Part shown: positions 33,633 to 39,281 of the stretch, in pieces | Layout: every line of letters starts with the position of its first letter | Numbering within the stretch: the first letter of the stretch is position 1 | IMG/VR virus record: IMGVR_UViG_3300033153_004923 | Location: 1 to 41,918 of that record | DNA length: 41,918 bases | Reading direction: 5' to 3' (one strand) | Origin: a virus | Notes under the pieces: generated by a model | The model's database searches: none | Told to the model about the DNA's origin: nothing | What the model saw: only the letters and a program-made list of their open reading frames with translations | Position numbers and translations under genes: made by a program

Positions 33633-34129
33633 TATCTAGTCCTTGGGCTGTTGTAGTTGTCGAATTTGAGGGTTGTCAGCTCACCAGATGAATGATCAAT
33701 ATACAGCGCTGGGTTGTTAATCACACCCTTGACATCAATATCTCCCCTTTTTTCATCAACAGGGACACTCATTGAAACACTCATGTTCTTACTCTCTTTG
33801 ATCTTCTTGAATGTCTCAGAGTCGGGATCAATCTTTATCTTCATCATTGGATGGGTAGTGACTGACCCCTCATGAAAGAAAGGACCACCCACCACTAAGG
33901 GTTCATCATCTGGAGTGATCTCTGTTCCGAGGGGCCTATCAAGAGCCACCTCTTCATCATTACTTGGCACAGACCAATCCATACTCAAGACCTCTCCTAT
34001 CTGCTCTCCATCAGGGCTCATAACCTTGGGTCTGTATCTAGGATCAGTCTGCATCATGACCTTCCTATCAAGGGATTGACCATGAATCAGGGCGGCAGGA
34101 TTGATATCTCTCGGATCACAAACGCTCAT
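33632..34129 (-). CDS. Hypothetical protein with LDxPLGTE motif
   Basis: This 165-residue protein overlaps the gene before it by 14 bases. It has an N-terminal ALIHGQSLDRKVMM, a central EVALDRPLGTEITPDDEP motif and a C-terminal beta-rich half (GELTTLKFDNYNSP; MSVSMSVPVDEKRGDIDVKG). The beta-rich part could be a small jelly-roll-like or sandwich domain. It is the longest member of the motif-sharing group and may be its origin. The function is unknown. Confidence 0.68.
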   Translation of the reverse strand: MSVCDPRDINPAALIHGQSLDRKVMMQTDPRYRPKVMSPDGEQIGEVLSMDWSVPSNDEEVALDRPLGTEITPDDEPLVVGGPFFHEGSVTTHPMMKIKIDPDSETFKKIKESKNMSVSMSVPVDEKRGDIDVKGVINNPALYIDHSSGELTTLKFDNYNSPRTR

Positions 34130-34412
34130 TGATTGTCTCCTCTAGTCCAAGTACCCCCATCTCAACAGGGGGGTTAGCTGCATCCCTAAACTCTGGGTTT
34201 TCCTCTAGTGCCTTCCAGTACTCCTCTTTCATCTTCCTGTGCTCATCAGGATGGTGATATGGGTTGATCTCTTCCCACTTGGCGGTATCAACATCAAGCC
34301 TCTGCCCATGAGTCAAGACCCTTTTCATTTTCTCTGCCTTTCTGGCATACTCAAGCTCTTCATGTATCCGAGCCAGCTCCTCAGAGTGTTCAAGATTCTC
34401 CTGGAGGGTCAT
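34116..34412 (-). CDS. Small helical hypothetical protein
   Basis: The frame opens at 34466, but an ATG at 34410-34412 within the last codons of the phosphoesterase gene is the better start, giving 98 residues. The protein is strongly helical and charged (NLEHSEELARIHEELEYARKAEKMKRV), with HGQRLDVDTAKW in the middle and a Pro/Glu-rich end. A similar HGQxLD string occurs in the next gene. It overlaps both neighbours. No family recognised. Confidence 0.65.
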   Translation of the reverse strand: MTLQENLEHSEELARIHEELEYARKAEKMKRVLTHGQRLDVDTAKWEEINPYHHPDEHRKMKEEYWKALEENPEFRDAANPPVEMGVLGLEETINERL

Positions 34413-35079
34413 AGATAACCTGTACCTTTCCTTTGTACATGTCCAGTTCCACGGGAGCATTAGCATACTCGTACTGTAGGTTCAGACTAGAGGCATTGAC
34501 AAAGCAAATACCTTCAACGTTACTCCAGCCAGCAGCCTCATGGATATGTCCAAAAACATGAAGGGCAGGTTTGACCCTACCCACTAGCTCATCTCGCAGG
34601 TCTTCGTCTCCGACTCCACTGCCAGTCCTGTTCGTGATGTCCTGGATCCCAGCAGGGGGACCATGGGTGACCACTATATCTGTATCTTCTGGGATTTGGG
34701 ACCACTTGGCCCTGAGGGGCTCGCCTCTAGCAACATTGAAAGCCCAGTCATGAAACATAGGCTGCCAGGGGCCTCCCCATATCTTCATGTCATTGAAATA
34801 GGTCATCTCTCCCTCCAAATAGGTGATTCCCTTGGTCTTCATTATCTGACGATAGATCAGCTTGTCAGTGCTAGCCTCCAGACCGAAGTCATGGTTACCT
34901 CCAATTAGCACCTTCTTCCCATGGGGCAGGTCAGCAAACCACTGGATGAAACCCAGCAACTCTTCCGGGCTGCCCATCATTGAGACATCCCCCGCATGAA
35001 TCAGGAGATCTCCAGGAGGGACCTCCATCAGCCCGTGCTTGTTATGGGTGTCTGAGATACAAACTACTCGTGTCGTCAT
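34390..35079 (-). CDS. Calcineurin-like metallophosphoesterase
   Basis: This 229-residue protein shows the metal-binding set of the family: SDTH at residues 9-12 (Asp10, His12), HAGDV with Asp31, GGNHDFG with Asn62 and His63, THGPP with His139, and GHIH at 177-180. These residues bind two metal ions that hydrolyse phosphate esters or diesters. The substrate cannot be told; phage members include phosphodiesterases and nucleases. There is no signal peptide, so it is probably cytoplasmic. It lies early in the leftward operon and could turn over host nucleotides, cyclic nucleotides or RNA ends. Confidence 0.9.
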   Translation of the reverse strand: MTTRVVCISDTHNKHGLMEVPPGDLLIHAGDVSMMGSPEELLGFIQWFADLPHGKKVLIGGNHDFGLEASTDKLIYRQIMKTKGITYLEGEMTYFNDMKIWGGPWQPMFHDWAFNVARGEPLRAKWSQIPEDTDIVVTHGPPAGIQDITNRTGSGVGDEDLRDELVGRVKPALHVFGHIHEAAGWSNVEGICFVNASSLNLQYEYANAPVELDMYKGKVQVIYDPPGES

Positions 35080-35096
35080 GAGAGAGGACTCCTAAT

Positions 35097-35369
35097 CTAG
35101 AGAATGATCCTGCAATAGTCACTGGTCTGGTCAAACTGGGGCACTGGCTCTCCCCAGGGTCTCCTATAGCCCATTATGAGCCATGGTCCTGTGCCAGAAG
35201 GGGCCTTGGCCAGCTCCCTCCTGCAATTCAGGCACCTCACCCTGAAATGAGTGATAATCTTCTTCTCAGGGGGGTCTCCGAGCTTCCGAGCCGTCATAGC
35301 CACAAATAGATGGCCCTGCGGGTCATTCGGTGGCTCTATGGGCCTCTGGAGGTATTCTTTGGCGTTCAT
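35097..35369 (-). CDS. Small hypothetical protein with Cys pairs
   Basis: This 90-residue protein begins MNAKEYLQRPIEPPND and has VRCLNCRREL with a C-x2-C pair near residue 46 and another Cys close to the end. The centre contains PSGTGPWLIMGYRRPWG, rich in aromatic residues and Pro. A C-x2-C pair with basic surroundings might be a small zinc knuckle, but a second pair is missing. No family recognised. Confidence 0.65.
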   Translation of the reverse strand: MNAKEYLQRPIEPPNDPQGHLFVAMTARKLGDPPEKKIITHFRVRCLNCRRELAKAPSGTGPWLIMGYRRPWGEPVPQFDQTSDYCRIIL

Positions 35370-35386
35370 GCTCGTTTTACCTTTAG

Positions 35387-35839
35387 TTACTCTGCTTCTG
35401 TCTCGGAAATGGTCTTTTCGAGGTCTTCTCGTCCCATTCTGGACATTTTACAGAGTCCCTCATAGATAGATCCAAGAGGGAACATCTCTGGGGTATGATC
35501 CTCTACCTTCTGTGGGAATTCCTTGGTAGGAGGAGCCGTACAATCCGAGACCAGCTCGATAGGTGGATAGATACAAGGCGGGCAGTAGCAGTGCTCGGGA
35601 GTACATATCCTCATGCAATCAGGAGGATCTTCCTCTCCTTCCTCATTATCAATCTCATCTTGTATACCATTCCCTAGAACATCATCGTCTAGATCTCCAG
35701 TTAGGAAGATGAAATACCTGTGCCCCGGAGGTGCTTGTTCCCAAGCTCTCATAAGCTCCTCATCTCCTGGCTCCATGATCAGAACAAGGGGGTGGTTCTT
35801 GTTGACCTTCATCAACTTGTTACCTATTTTGATTCTCAT
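35387..35839 (-). CDS. Hypothetical acidic protein with Cys-rich centre
   Basis: This 150-residue protein overlaps the previous gene by 4 bases (ATGA). Residues 1-50 are mixed alpha/beta (HPLVLIMEPGDEELMRAWEQ), then a highly acidic run (DEIDNEEGEEDPPD) leads into CMRICTPEHCYCPPC, with five Cys plus a His in 15 residues. The C-terminus is helical. The Cys cluster may bind metal; the acidic part suggests a DNA-mimic or protein-binding role, but this is inference. Confidence 0.65.
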   Translation of the reverse strand: MRIKIGNKLMKVNKNHPLVLIMEPGDEELMRAWEQAPPGHRYFIFLTGDLDDDVLGNGIQDEIDNEEGEEDPPDCMRICTPEHCYCPPCIYPPIELVSDCTAPPTKEFPQKVEDHTPEMFPLGSIYEGLCKMSRMGREDLEKTISETEAE

Positions 35840-36108
35840 GAGTTTTTCTCCTTGGTTTGTGTCTTCCTCTTGTAGACCCCTCTAGTACATTCAATCTCTA
35901 TCTCGTCAGGGATGACCTCAAGGGTCACCCTGCCAAATGAACCATCCACATCAGCCTTGAATGAGACCTTCTGGACATTCCTCATTTCTTTCCCGTGGTC
36001 ATCCAGTATATGGACATCAGAAGGACTGATAATCCCGTCCGGTCCTGCCTTGGCTACTATTTTCACTAGGGGCCTCCTTGTTAGTTCCTCTCTATCTAAT
36101 ATCGTCAT
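35836..36108 (-). CDS. First gene of the leftward operon, small beta-rich phage protein
   Basis: This 90-residue protein is the first gene of the leftward run; AAGGG lies close before its ATG. It is beta-rich (VKIVAKAGPDG, SDVHILDDHGKEMRNVQKVSF, GRVTLEVIPDEIEIEC). The pattern of a DG-type turn, then a strand with dispersed Val/Ile, resembles a small phage protein of unknown function that recurs in many tailed phages. Transcription probably starts from the candidate promoter near 36228-36256. It overlaps the next gene by 4 bases. Confidence 0.7.
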   Translation of the reverse strand: MTILDREELTRRPLVKIVAKAGPDGIISPSDVHILDDHGKEMRNVQKVSFKADVDGSFGRVTLEVIPDEIEIECTRGVYKRKTQTKEKNS

Positions 36109-36203
36109 AACCCTTACAATGATAACACTATATCCTGTGACATTACAAGGGGATGAAGGGGTCTAGAATATATGCAGCGGCTCCAGCACGGGCGAAGAGC
36201 CCC

Positions 36204-36224
36204 TTAGGTACTCAAACCACCTAA
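36204..36224. promoter_or_regulatory. Inverted repeat, possible operator
   Basis: TTAGGT at 36204-36209 and ACCTAA at 36219-36224 form a perfect 6-base inverted repeat with a 9-base spacer. It overlaps the predicted start of leftward transcription (about 36221). A repressor bound here could switch the whole leftward operon. No T run follows, so a terminator is less likely. Confidence 0.4.
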
Positions 36225-36227
36225 AAT

Positions 36228-36256
36228 ATTATATAGCAATAAGATACAGAGAACAA
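36228..36256 (-). promoter_or_regulatory. Candidate leftward promoter
   Basis: On the minus strand TTGTTC (36251-36256) is 17 bases from TATAAT (36228-36233), a perfect -10 box. This would start transcription near 36221, about 110 bases before the first leftward gene. It is a pattern match only. Confidence 0.45.
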
Positions 36257-36284
36257 AAAGGACTAGGGGTATTGAGATGGTGAA

Positions 36285-36312
36285 TTGTTTGAGGGGGTAC
36301 CTAGGGTATATA
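36285..36312 (+). promoter_or_regulatory. Candidate rightward promoter
   Basis: TTGTTT (36285-36290), 16 bases, then TATATA (36307-36312). Transcription would start near 36319, leaving a leader of about 85 bases before the first rightward gene. It is a pattern match only. Confidence 0.4.
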
Positions 36313-36404
36313 AGGGTTCAAACTAATGAAGTTCGGAGCCCACCCCGTTGTTCTCAGTGAAGTACATTGAGAAACAGGCTTCTCTAGTATGGAAGGATAG
36401 TAAG

Positions 36405-36713
36405 ATGTTGATTTATCTTGCTGGTCCGATGACAGGGATAGTTGAGATGAACTACCCTCGGTTCTTCCAGGTGGAGGAGCTGTTGGTAGGCATGGGTGTA
36501 GAGGTGATGAACCCTGCACGTAACGTGGGTCCTGAGTACAGTGATTTCATGGAGCAGGGGTTGATGCAGTTGGAAGAGTGTGAGTGTGTGGTGCTGTTGG
36601 AGGGGTGGGAGGCTAGTAGTGGTGCGTTGGTAGAGGTAGAGAGAGCGAGTGAGCTTGGTATCAGTGTGTTCACACTGGATGAGTTCATCATGATGATGGG
36701 TGGTGGTGAGTAG
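36405..36713 (+). CDS. DUF4406 / nucleoside 2-deoxyribosyltransferase-like protein
   Basis: The frame is also open from a TTG at 36348, but the ATG at 36405 has GGAAGGA 7-14 bases upstream and starts directly at the conserved strand, giving 102 residues. Motifs are those of the family: MLIYLAGPMTG, MNYPRFFQVEELL, VMNPARNV, LEECECVVLLEGWEASSGALVE. Family members resemble nucleoside 2-deoxyribosyltransferases, which exchange bases on deoxyribose or cut nucleotides, though phage versions are largely untested. The Glu in ALVEVERA may be the nucleophile. It is the first gene of the rightward arm. Confidence 0.88.
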   Translation: MLIYLAGPMTGIVEMNYPRFFQVEELLVGMGVEVMNPARNVGPEYSDFMEQGLMQLEECECVVLLEGWEASSGALVEVERASELGISVFTLDEFIMMMGGGE

Positions 36714-36746
36714 GTACTGATAGTGTGGTAGTACCAATGTGGTACT
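36713..36746 (+). promoter_or_regulatory. Three alternating GGTACT/AGTACC boxes
   Basis: GGTACT (36713-36718), AGTACC (36730-36735) and GGTACT (36741-36746) lie between two genes. The middle box can pair with either flanking one, giving two exclusive hairpins in RNA, or the boxes could be protein sites. There is no T run. Confidence 0.35.
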
Positions 36747-36779
36747 GCCTAGTAGGTAGATATACTCAAGGAGTAGACA

Positions 36780-37220
36780 ATGGTTAACTTCGCAAGACTG
36801 ATGATGCTGGTTGCATTGATGGTACTAGGTGGTGCTGTCATGCCTGCTGCCATCATGCACTATGAGATAGACAGTGGTGTGCTGTTCCTCATGGGTGTGT
36901 GTGTGGTTGGTCTCATCATGGGTAGTCTCCTGCACAGGTGGGAGAGGCAGTCTCAGGCACAGGCCAAGGTGAGGGAGCACATGAAGACAAGCTCTCTCTA
37001 TACCAGTGAGAAGGGAGAGGTGAATCCAGTAGTGGCATACCTGGTGTTCGCTGCATGTATGGTGGTATGGACCATCATGGTAGTGATCACTCAGAATGGA
37101 GGGTGTGACCTGCTGGGGTGGATAGTGGTAGTGGTAGCGTGTGTGGGTATCATAGTGGCTGTCACTGCAGTGGTACTGGGCTGTATGATGGCTGTACTGT
37201 GGATCACCGAACGCCTGTAA
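36780..37220 (+). CDS. Multi-spanning membrane protein
   Basis: This 146-residue protein follows AAGGAG. It has about four hydrophobic segments: residues 5-26 (ARLMMLVALMVLGGAVMPAA), 32-50 (GVLFLMGVCVVGLIMGSLL), 84-103 (VVAYLVFAACMVVWTIMVV) and 112-142 (GWIVVVVACVGIIVAVTAVV). A charged loop lies between the second and third segments. There is no catalytic motif. It could be a holin-like, superinfection-exclusion or host-membrane protein. Holins are usually shorter and lack this long central loop, so exclusion or unknown is more likely. Confidence 0.75.
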   Translation: MVNFARLMMLVALMVLGGAVMPAAIMHYEIDSGVLFLMGVCVVGLIMGSLLHRWERQSQAQAKVREHMKTSSLYTSEKGEVNPVVAYLVFAACMVVWTIMVVITQNGGCDLLGWIVVVVACVGIIVAVTAVVLGCMMAVLWITERL

Positions 37221-37253
37221 CTCTAGATGGGGGGGAGTAAGGAAGGTACTCCC

Positions 37254-37463
37254 ATGTTCAAGGATGATGAGTATGCTGTGTGGTTCGCTGATGGTGAGCT
37301 TGAGATCATCAAGGCGTACAACGCAGTGGATGCCATGATACATGCTCGCAAACTCCATGTGGAGAAGGGTATGACGTGGCTCATTCATTCAGTGTACTAC
37401 CTGCCCCTCATGCGGGGCGCACAGGCCCACTTCGATGGGTCTCCAATCAAAGGAAGGAAGTAA
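37254..37463 (+). CDS. Small hypothetical protein
   Basis: The frame is open from 37227, but AAGGAAGG lies 7 bases before an ATG at 37254, so I chose that (69 residues). The protein is mixed alpha/beta: KDDEYAVWFADGELEIIKAYNAVDAMIHARK resembles a short strand-strand-helix unit seen in small phage proteins, followed by GMTWLIHSVYYLPL. No family name is certain. It is the first gene in this arm with the AAGGAAGG-type binding site. Confidence 0.65.
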   Translation: MFKDDEYAVWFADGELEIIKAYNAVDAMIHARKLHVEKGMTWLIHSVYYLPLMRGAQAHFDGSPIKGRK

Positions 37464-37467
37464 GACA

Positions 37468-37821
37468 ATGCTGTGCATTATGGCAGTCATCAAGGCCCTC
37501 GACATCATCAACGAGGTCCTCTGGTCCCGGTGTTGCATGAAACTGGAATACCAGGGCCGCAACATGCAGTACAACGGACTCCACGAAACCTGGGAAGCAT
37601 CTCAGGGACTCTGGGGGGTTCATTGTGAGGTGGATGTGATTCAGACCAAGAATGGTGCTTGGATCAACATCTCTCTGGAGCCGTCTGGTAGAACAGGTGG
37701 TGAGTCCTGGAGTCTGGCTCTTGACAAGGACGAAGTGGATCGTGCCTTCAAGGGTGAGTTCTACAGAAAGGTTCTGGCTCTCCATGTGGAAGGCAAGGAG
37801 ATGGAGAAGTCCTGCAGCTAG
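37468..37821 (+). CDS. Hypothetical protein
   Basis: The ATG at 37468 has AAGGAAGGAAG upstream; the longer frame from 37435 would overlap the previous gene. The 117-residue product starts with a hydrophobic/amphipathic helix (MLCIMAVIKALDIINEVLW) and continues with beta-like strands (GVHCEVDVIQTKNGAWINISLE) and a charged helix. Several Cys are dispersed. No recognised domain. It is followed by a strong terminator-like hairpin, so it ends a transcription unit. Confidence 0.7.
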   Translation: MLCIMAVIKALDIINEVLWSRCCMKLEYQGRNMQYNGLHETWEASQGLWGVHCEVDVIQTKNGAWINISLEPSGRTGGESWSLALDKDEVDRAFKGEFYRKVLALHVEGKEMEKSCS

Positions 37822-37835
37822 TCTCTAACCAATGG

Positions 37836-37876
37836 GAGGGGATCACTCATCTGAGTGGTCCTCTCCTGTTTTTTTA
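37836..37876 (+). terminator. Rho-independent terminator 1 of the right arm
   Basis: A stem of about 14 pairs (GAGGGGATCACTCA with TGAGTGGTCCTCTC, two wobbles) and a tiny loop is followed by a G and seven T. This is a strong terminator. Related G-rich hairpins recur after several other genes of this arm. Confidence 0.8.
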
Positions 37877-37879
37877 TAT

Positions 37880-37900
37880 GGGCATAGGTGTGCTATGTCC
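37880..37900 (+). promoter_or_regulatory. Conserved dyad element, copy 1
   Basis: GGGCATAG (37880-37887), loop GTGTG, CTATGTCC (37893-37900). The stem of 8 pairs includes one G-U pair that is kept in all copies. It lies right after the T run of the terminator and just before the AAGGAAGG site of the next gene. Confidence 0.75.
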
Positions 37901-37921
37901 GTATCAAGGAAGGAAAGTACA

Positions 37922-38203
37922 ATGTTGATCATTATGATCATCGTCATCGTTCTGGTTGCTCTAGTCGCCATTCAGCCCACATGGGTATGGAAAAAGCTCA
38001 ACCGTGCGTCGACTGATCGTGGTCACTTCAGGGCATCAAGGTGCATCAACAAGATCTGGTGGGTGCACATTCAACTCAACTACAGAGTGAGAAAGGCGCT
38101 CTTCCTTCTGCACTTCGATATCTACGTTCCGTTGAGACACAAAGTGATGTTCTCGCGTAGAGTGTATCCTGTCTTGAGGAAGATCGGATACTTCAGGAAC
38201 TAA
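37922..38203 (+). CDS. Small basic membrane-anchored protein
   Basis: AAGGAAGGAAAG precedes the ATG at 37922; the product has 93 residues. Residues 1-19 are strongly hydrophobic (MLIIMIIVIVLVALVAIQP), a single membrane anchor, and the rest is highly basic and aromatic (VWKKLNRASTDRGHFRAS, then HKVMFSRRVYPVLRKIGYF). A short anchor followed by a positive cytoplasmic part suggests a protein at the inner side of the host membrane. No family recognised. The gene has its own terminator-dyad leader. Confidence 0.7.
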   Translation: MLIIMIIVIVLVALVAIQPTWVWKKLNRASTDRGHFRASRCINKIWWVHIQLNYRVRKALFLLHFDIYVPLRHKVMFSRRVYPVLRKIGYFRN

Positions 38204-38211
38204 CAACAAGG

Positions 38212-38239
38212 GAGGGGTCATCCACAAGGGTGGCCTCTC
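38212..38239 (+). terminator. Related hairpin without T run
   Basis: GAGGGGTCATCC (38212-38223), loop ACAA, GGGTGGCCTCTC (38228-38239): 12 pairs with three wobbles, same family as the right-arm terminators. No T run follows, so read-through is expected; it may instead protect the RNA end or space genes. Confidence 0.5.
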
Positions 38240-38264
38240 TCATTTCAAGGAAGGAAGTAAGACA

Positions 38265-38528
38265 ATGTCATCGAATGACGCTGGTACACTCTCAAAGGTG
38301 GAGACCGAGATCTCTCCTGACTACGCTCTTCTCAGAGTGATGGCGATTGATGGGAAGGTCAAGTACGCCAAGTCAGTAGACAGTCGGTTCACCATGGAAA
38401 TCACTCCCGAGGGCACTCACTTCTGGTTTGGGCCCTATCTCGTGACTGACTTCCATGAGATCACCATGCATGTGGATTTGCTGGATGAGATCCTCTGCAA
38501 GCAGGGGCCGCTCATCTGCACCAAGTAG
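38265..38528 (+). CDS. Small hypothetical protein
   Basis: AAGGAAGGAAG precedes the ATG with a short spacer. The 87-residue protein has a polar start (MSSNDAGTLSKVETE) and then beta-like strands (YALLRVMAIDGKVKYAKSVD, RFTMEITPEGTHFWFGPYLV). A helix follows (DFHEITMHVDLLDEIL). It resembles a small single-domain alpha/beta protein; no family recognised. A strong terminator lies 11 bases after the stop. Confidence 0.7.
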   Translation: MSSNDAGTLSKVETEISPDYALLRVMAIDGKVKYAKSVDSRFTMEITPEGTHFWFGPYLVTDFHEITMHVDLLDEILCKQGPLICTK

Positions 38529-38538
38529 CCAGTACATG

Positions 38539-38579
38539 GAGAGGGGTCACCAACAGTGGTGGCCTCTCTCTGTTTTTTT
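38539..38579 (+). terminator. Rho-independent terminator 2 of the right arm
   Basis: GAGAGGGGTCACCA (38539-38552) pairs with TGGTGGCCTCTCTC (38557-38570) over 14 positions with two wobbles, loop ACAG, followed by seven T (38573-38579). Confidence 0.82.
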
Positions 38580-38583
38580 ATAC

Positions 38584-38604
38584 GGGCATAGGCAAGCTAT
38601 GTCC
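38584..38604 (+). promoter_or_regulatory. Conserved dyad element, copy 2
   Basis: GGGCATAG (38584-38591), loop GCAAG, CTATGTCC (38597-38604), preceded by TTTTTTTATAC. Stem and flanks are identical to copy 3; only the loop differs. Confidence 0.78.
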
Positions 38605-38634
38605 GCATTTCAACTCAACAAGGAAGGAAGAATC

Positions 38635-39174
38635 ATGAGATTCACGACTGATGAATCCAATGTGTACAAGGCTCTCAAGGCTGCCATCCAGAATGGTGCC
38701 ACGGAGACTGTACAGCTGATCCACCAGGCTATCGTGGATGGGCTCGGACTCAAGGGTAAGAAGGCTGAGAAGGCTGCCCTGGCTGAGCGCATATTCGAAG
38801 TGGTTGGTGCGGTCAACGCTGAGAAACACAAGGAAGGTCGTCAGGCGGCAGATCACTTCGGTGACATGCTCTCCTCGAAGACCTCCATCATCATCGATGA
38901 AGAGACTGTGGCCATCAAGGTCGGCTCTCTTCGTGCGGTGGTTGTGTGGCATCAGACGCAATACCAGGCTCGGCATGGTGGGCGTACTGAGGCTCGGCGT
39001 GTTGCTGCTGCTGAGAAGATCGAGAAAGCTCGGGATCTCCTCACGGCAGACGACATCTCGGTCAAGAAGCAGCTGGCTGATCTGGGTAGAATCATCCGGG
39101 TCGACGCTGCTGTCACAATCGGTGGGTTTGTCCAGAATCGTCTGAACAAGCTCTCCAAGAAGCTGGACAAGTAG
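38635..39174 (+). CDS. Hypothetical Lys/Ala-rich helical protein
   Basis: AAGGAAGG lies 9 bases before the ATG at 38635, so the longer frame from 38455, which overlaps the previous gene, is rejected. The product has 179 residues. It is mostly helical with many Ala, Lys and Glu residues (VYKALKAAIQNGATETVQL, AARRVAAAEKIEKARDLL pattern). Residues 90-110 form a strand pair (SIIIDEETVAIKVGSLRAVVVW). It has no membrane segment. A DNA-binding or structural role is possible; no family recognised. Confidence 0.72.
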   Translation: MRFTTDESNVYKALKAAIQNGATETVQLIHQAIVDGLGLKGKKAEKAALAERIFEVVGAVNAEKHKEGRQAADHFGDMLSSKTSIIIDEETVAIKVGSLRAVVVWHQTQYQARHGGRTEARRVAAAEKIEKARDLLTADDISVKKQLADLGRIIRVDAAVTIGGFVQNRLNKLSKKLDK

Positions 39175-39190
39175 TCTAGTTGACAGTGAG

Positions 39191-39228
39191 GGAGGGGTGG
39201 ACTCTTGTCCACCTCTCCTTCTTTTTTT
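39191..39228 (+). terminator. Rho-independent terminator 3 of the right arm
   Basis: GGAGGGGTGGAC (39191-39202), loop TCTT, GTCCACCTCTCC (39207-39218): 12 pairs with one wobble, followed by a T run at 39222-39228. Confidence 0.82.
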
Positions 39229-39232
39229 ATAC

Positions 39233-39253
39233 GGGCATAGAGAGGCTATGTCC
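39233..39253 (+). promoter_or_regulatory. Conserved dyad element, copy 3
   Basis: GGGCATAG (39233-39240), loop AGAGG, CTATGTCC (39246-39253), again following T7-ATAC and followed by CGCTTT. The loop differs from the other copies while the stem is identical. Confidence 0.78.
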
Positions 39254-39281
39254 GCTTTACGTTAACCAAGGAAGGAACGTA

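Larger units (their letters stand above)
36109..36404. promoter_or_regulatory. Divergent control region between the two arms
   Basis: This 296-base gap has no supported gene. It holds the AT-rich stretch at 36220-36250 and the outward-facing starts of both arms. It contains candidate leftward and rightward promoters and an inverted repeat that overlaps the predicted leftward start site. The GGGGTAC-type strings near 36295 and 36311 hint at further protein-binding sites. Confidence 0.7.

Noticed and set aside
36180-36204. Short GGCTC/GAGCC hairpin as a terminator
   Set aside because: Only 5 pairs with a long loop and no T run.
36780-37220. Holin call for the four-span protein
   Set aside because: The long charged central loop and absence of a nearby endolysin make this unsupported.
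36384-37388. Long open frames on the minus strand opposite the first rightward genes
   Set aside because: They mirror the codon pattern of the plus-strand genes, which have clear family motifs or membrane segments and good ribosome binding sites; the antisense products are His/Leu/Ser-rich without any motif.
38455-38634. Extended N-terminus of the 38635 gene
   Set aside because: It overlaps the previous gene and passes through the terminator and dyad; a strong ribosome binding site points to the ATG at 38635.
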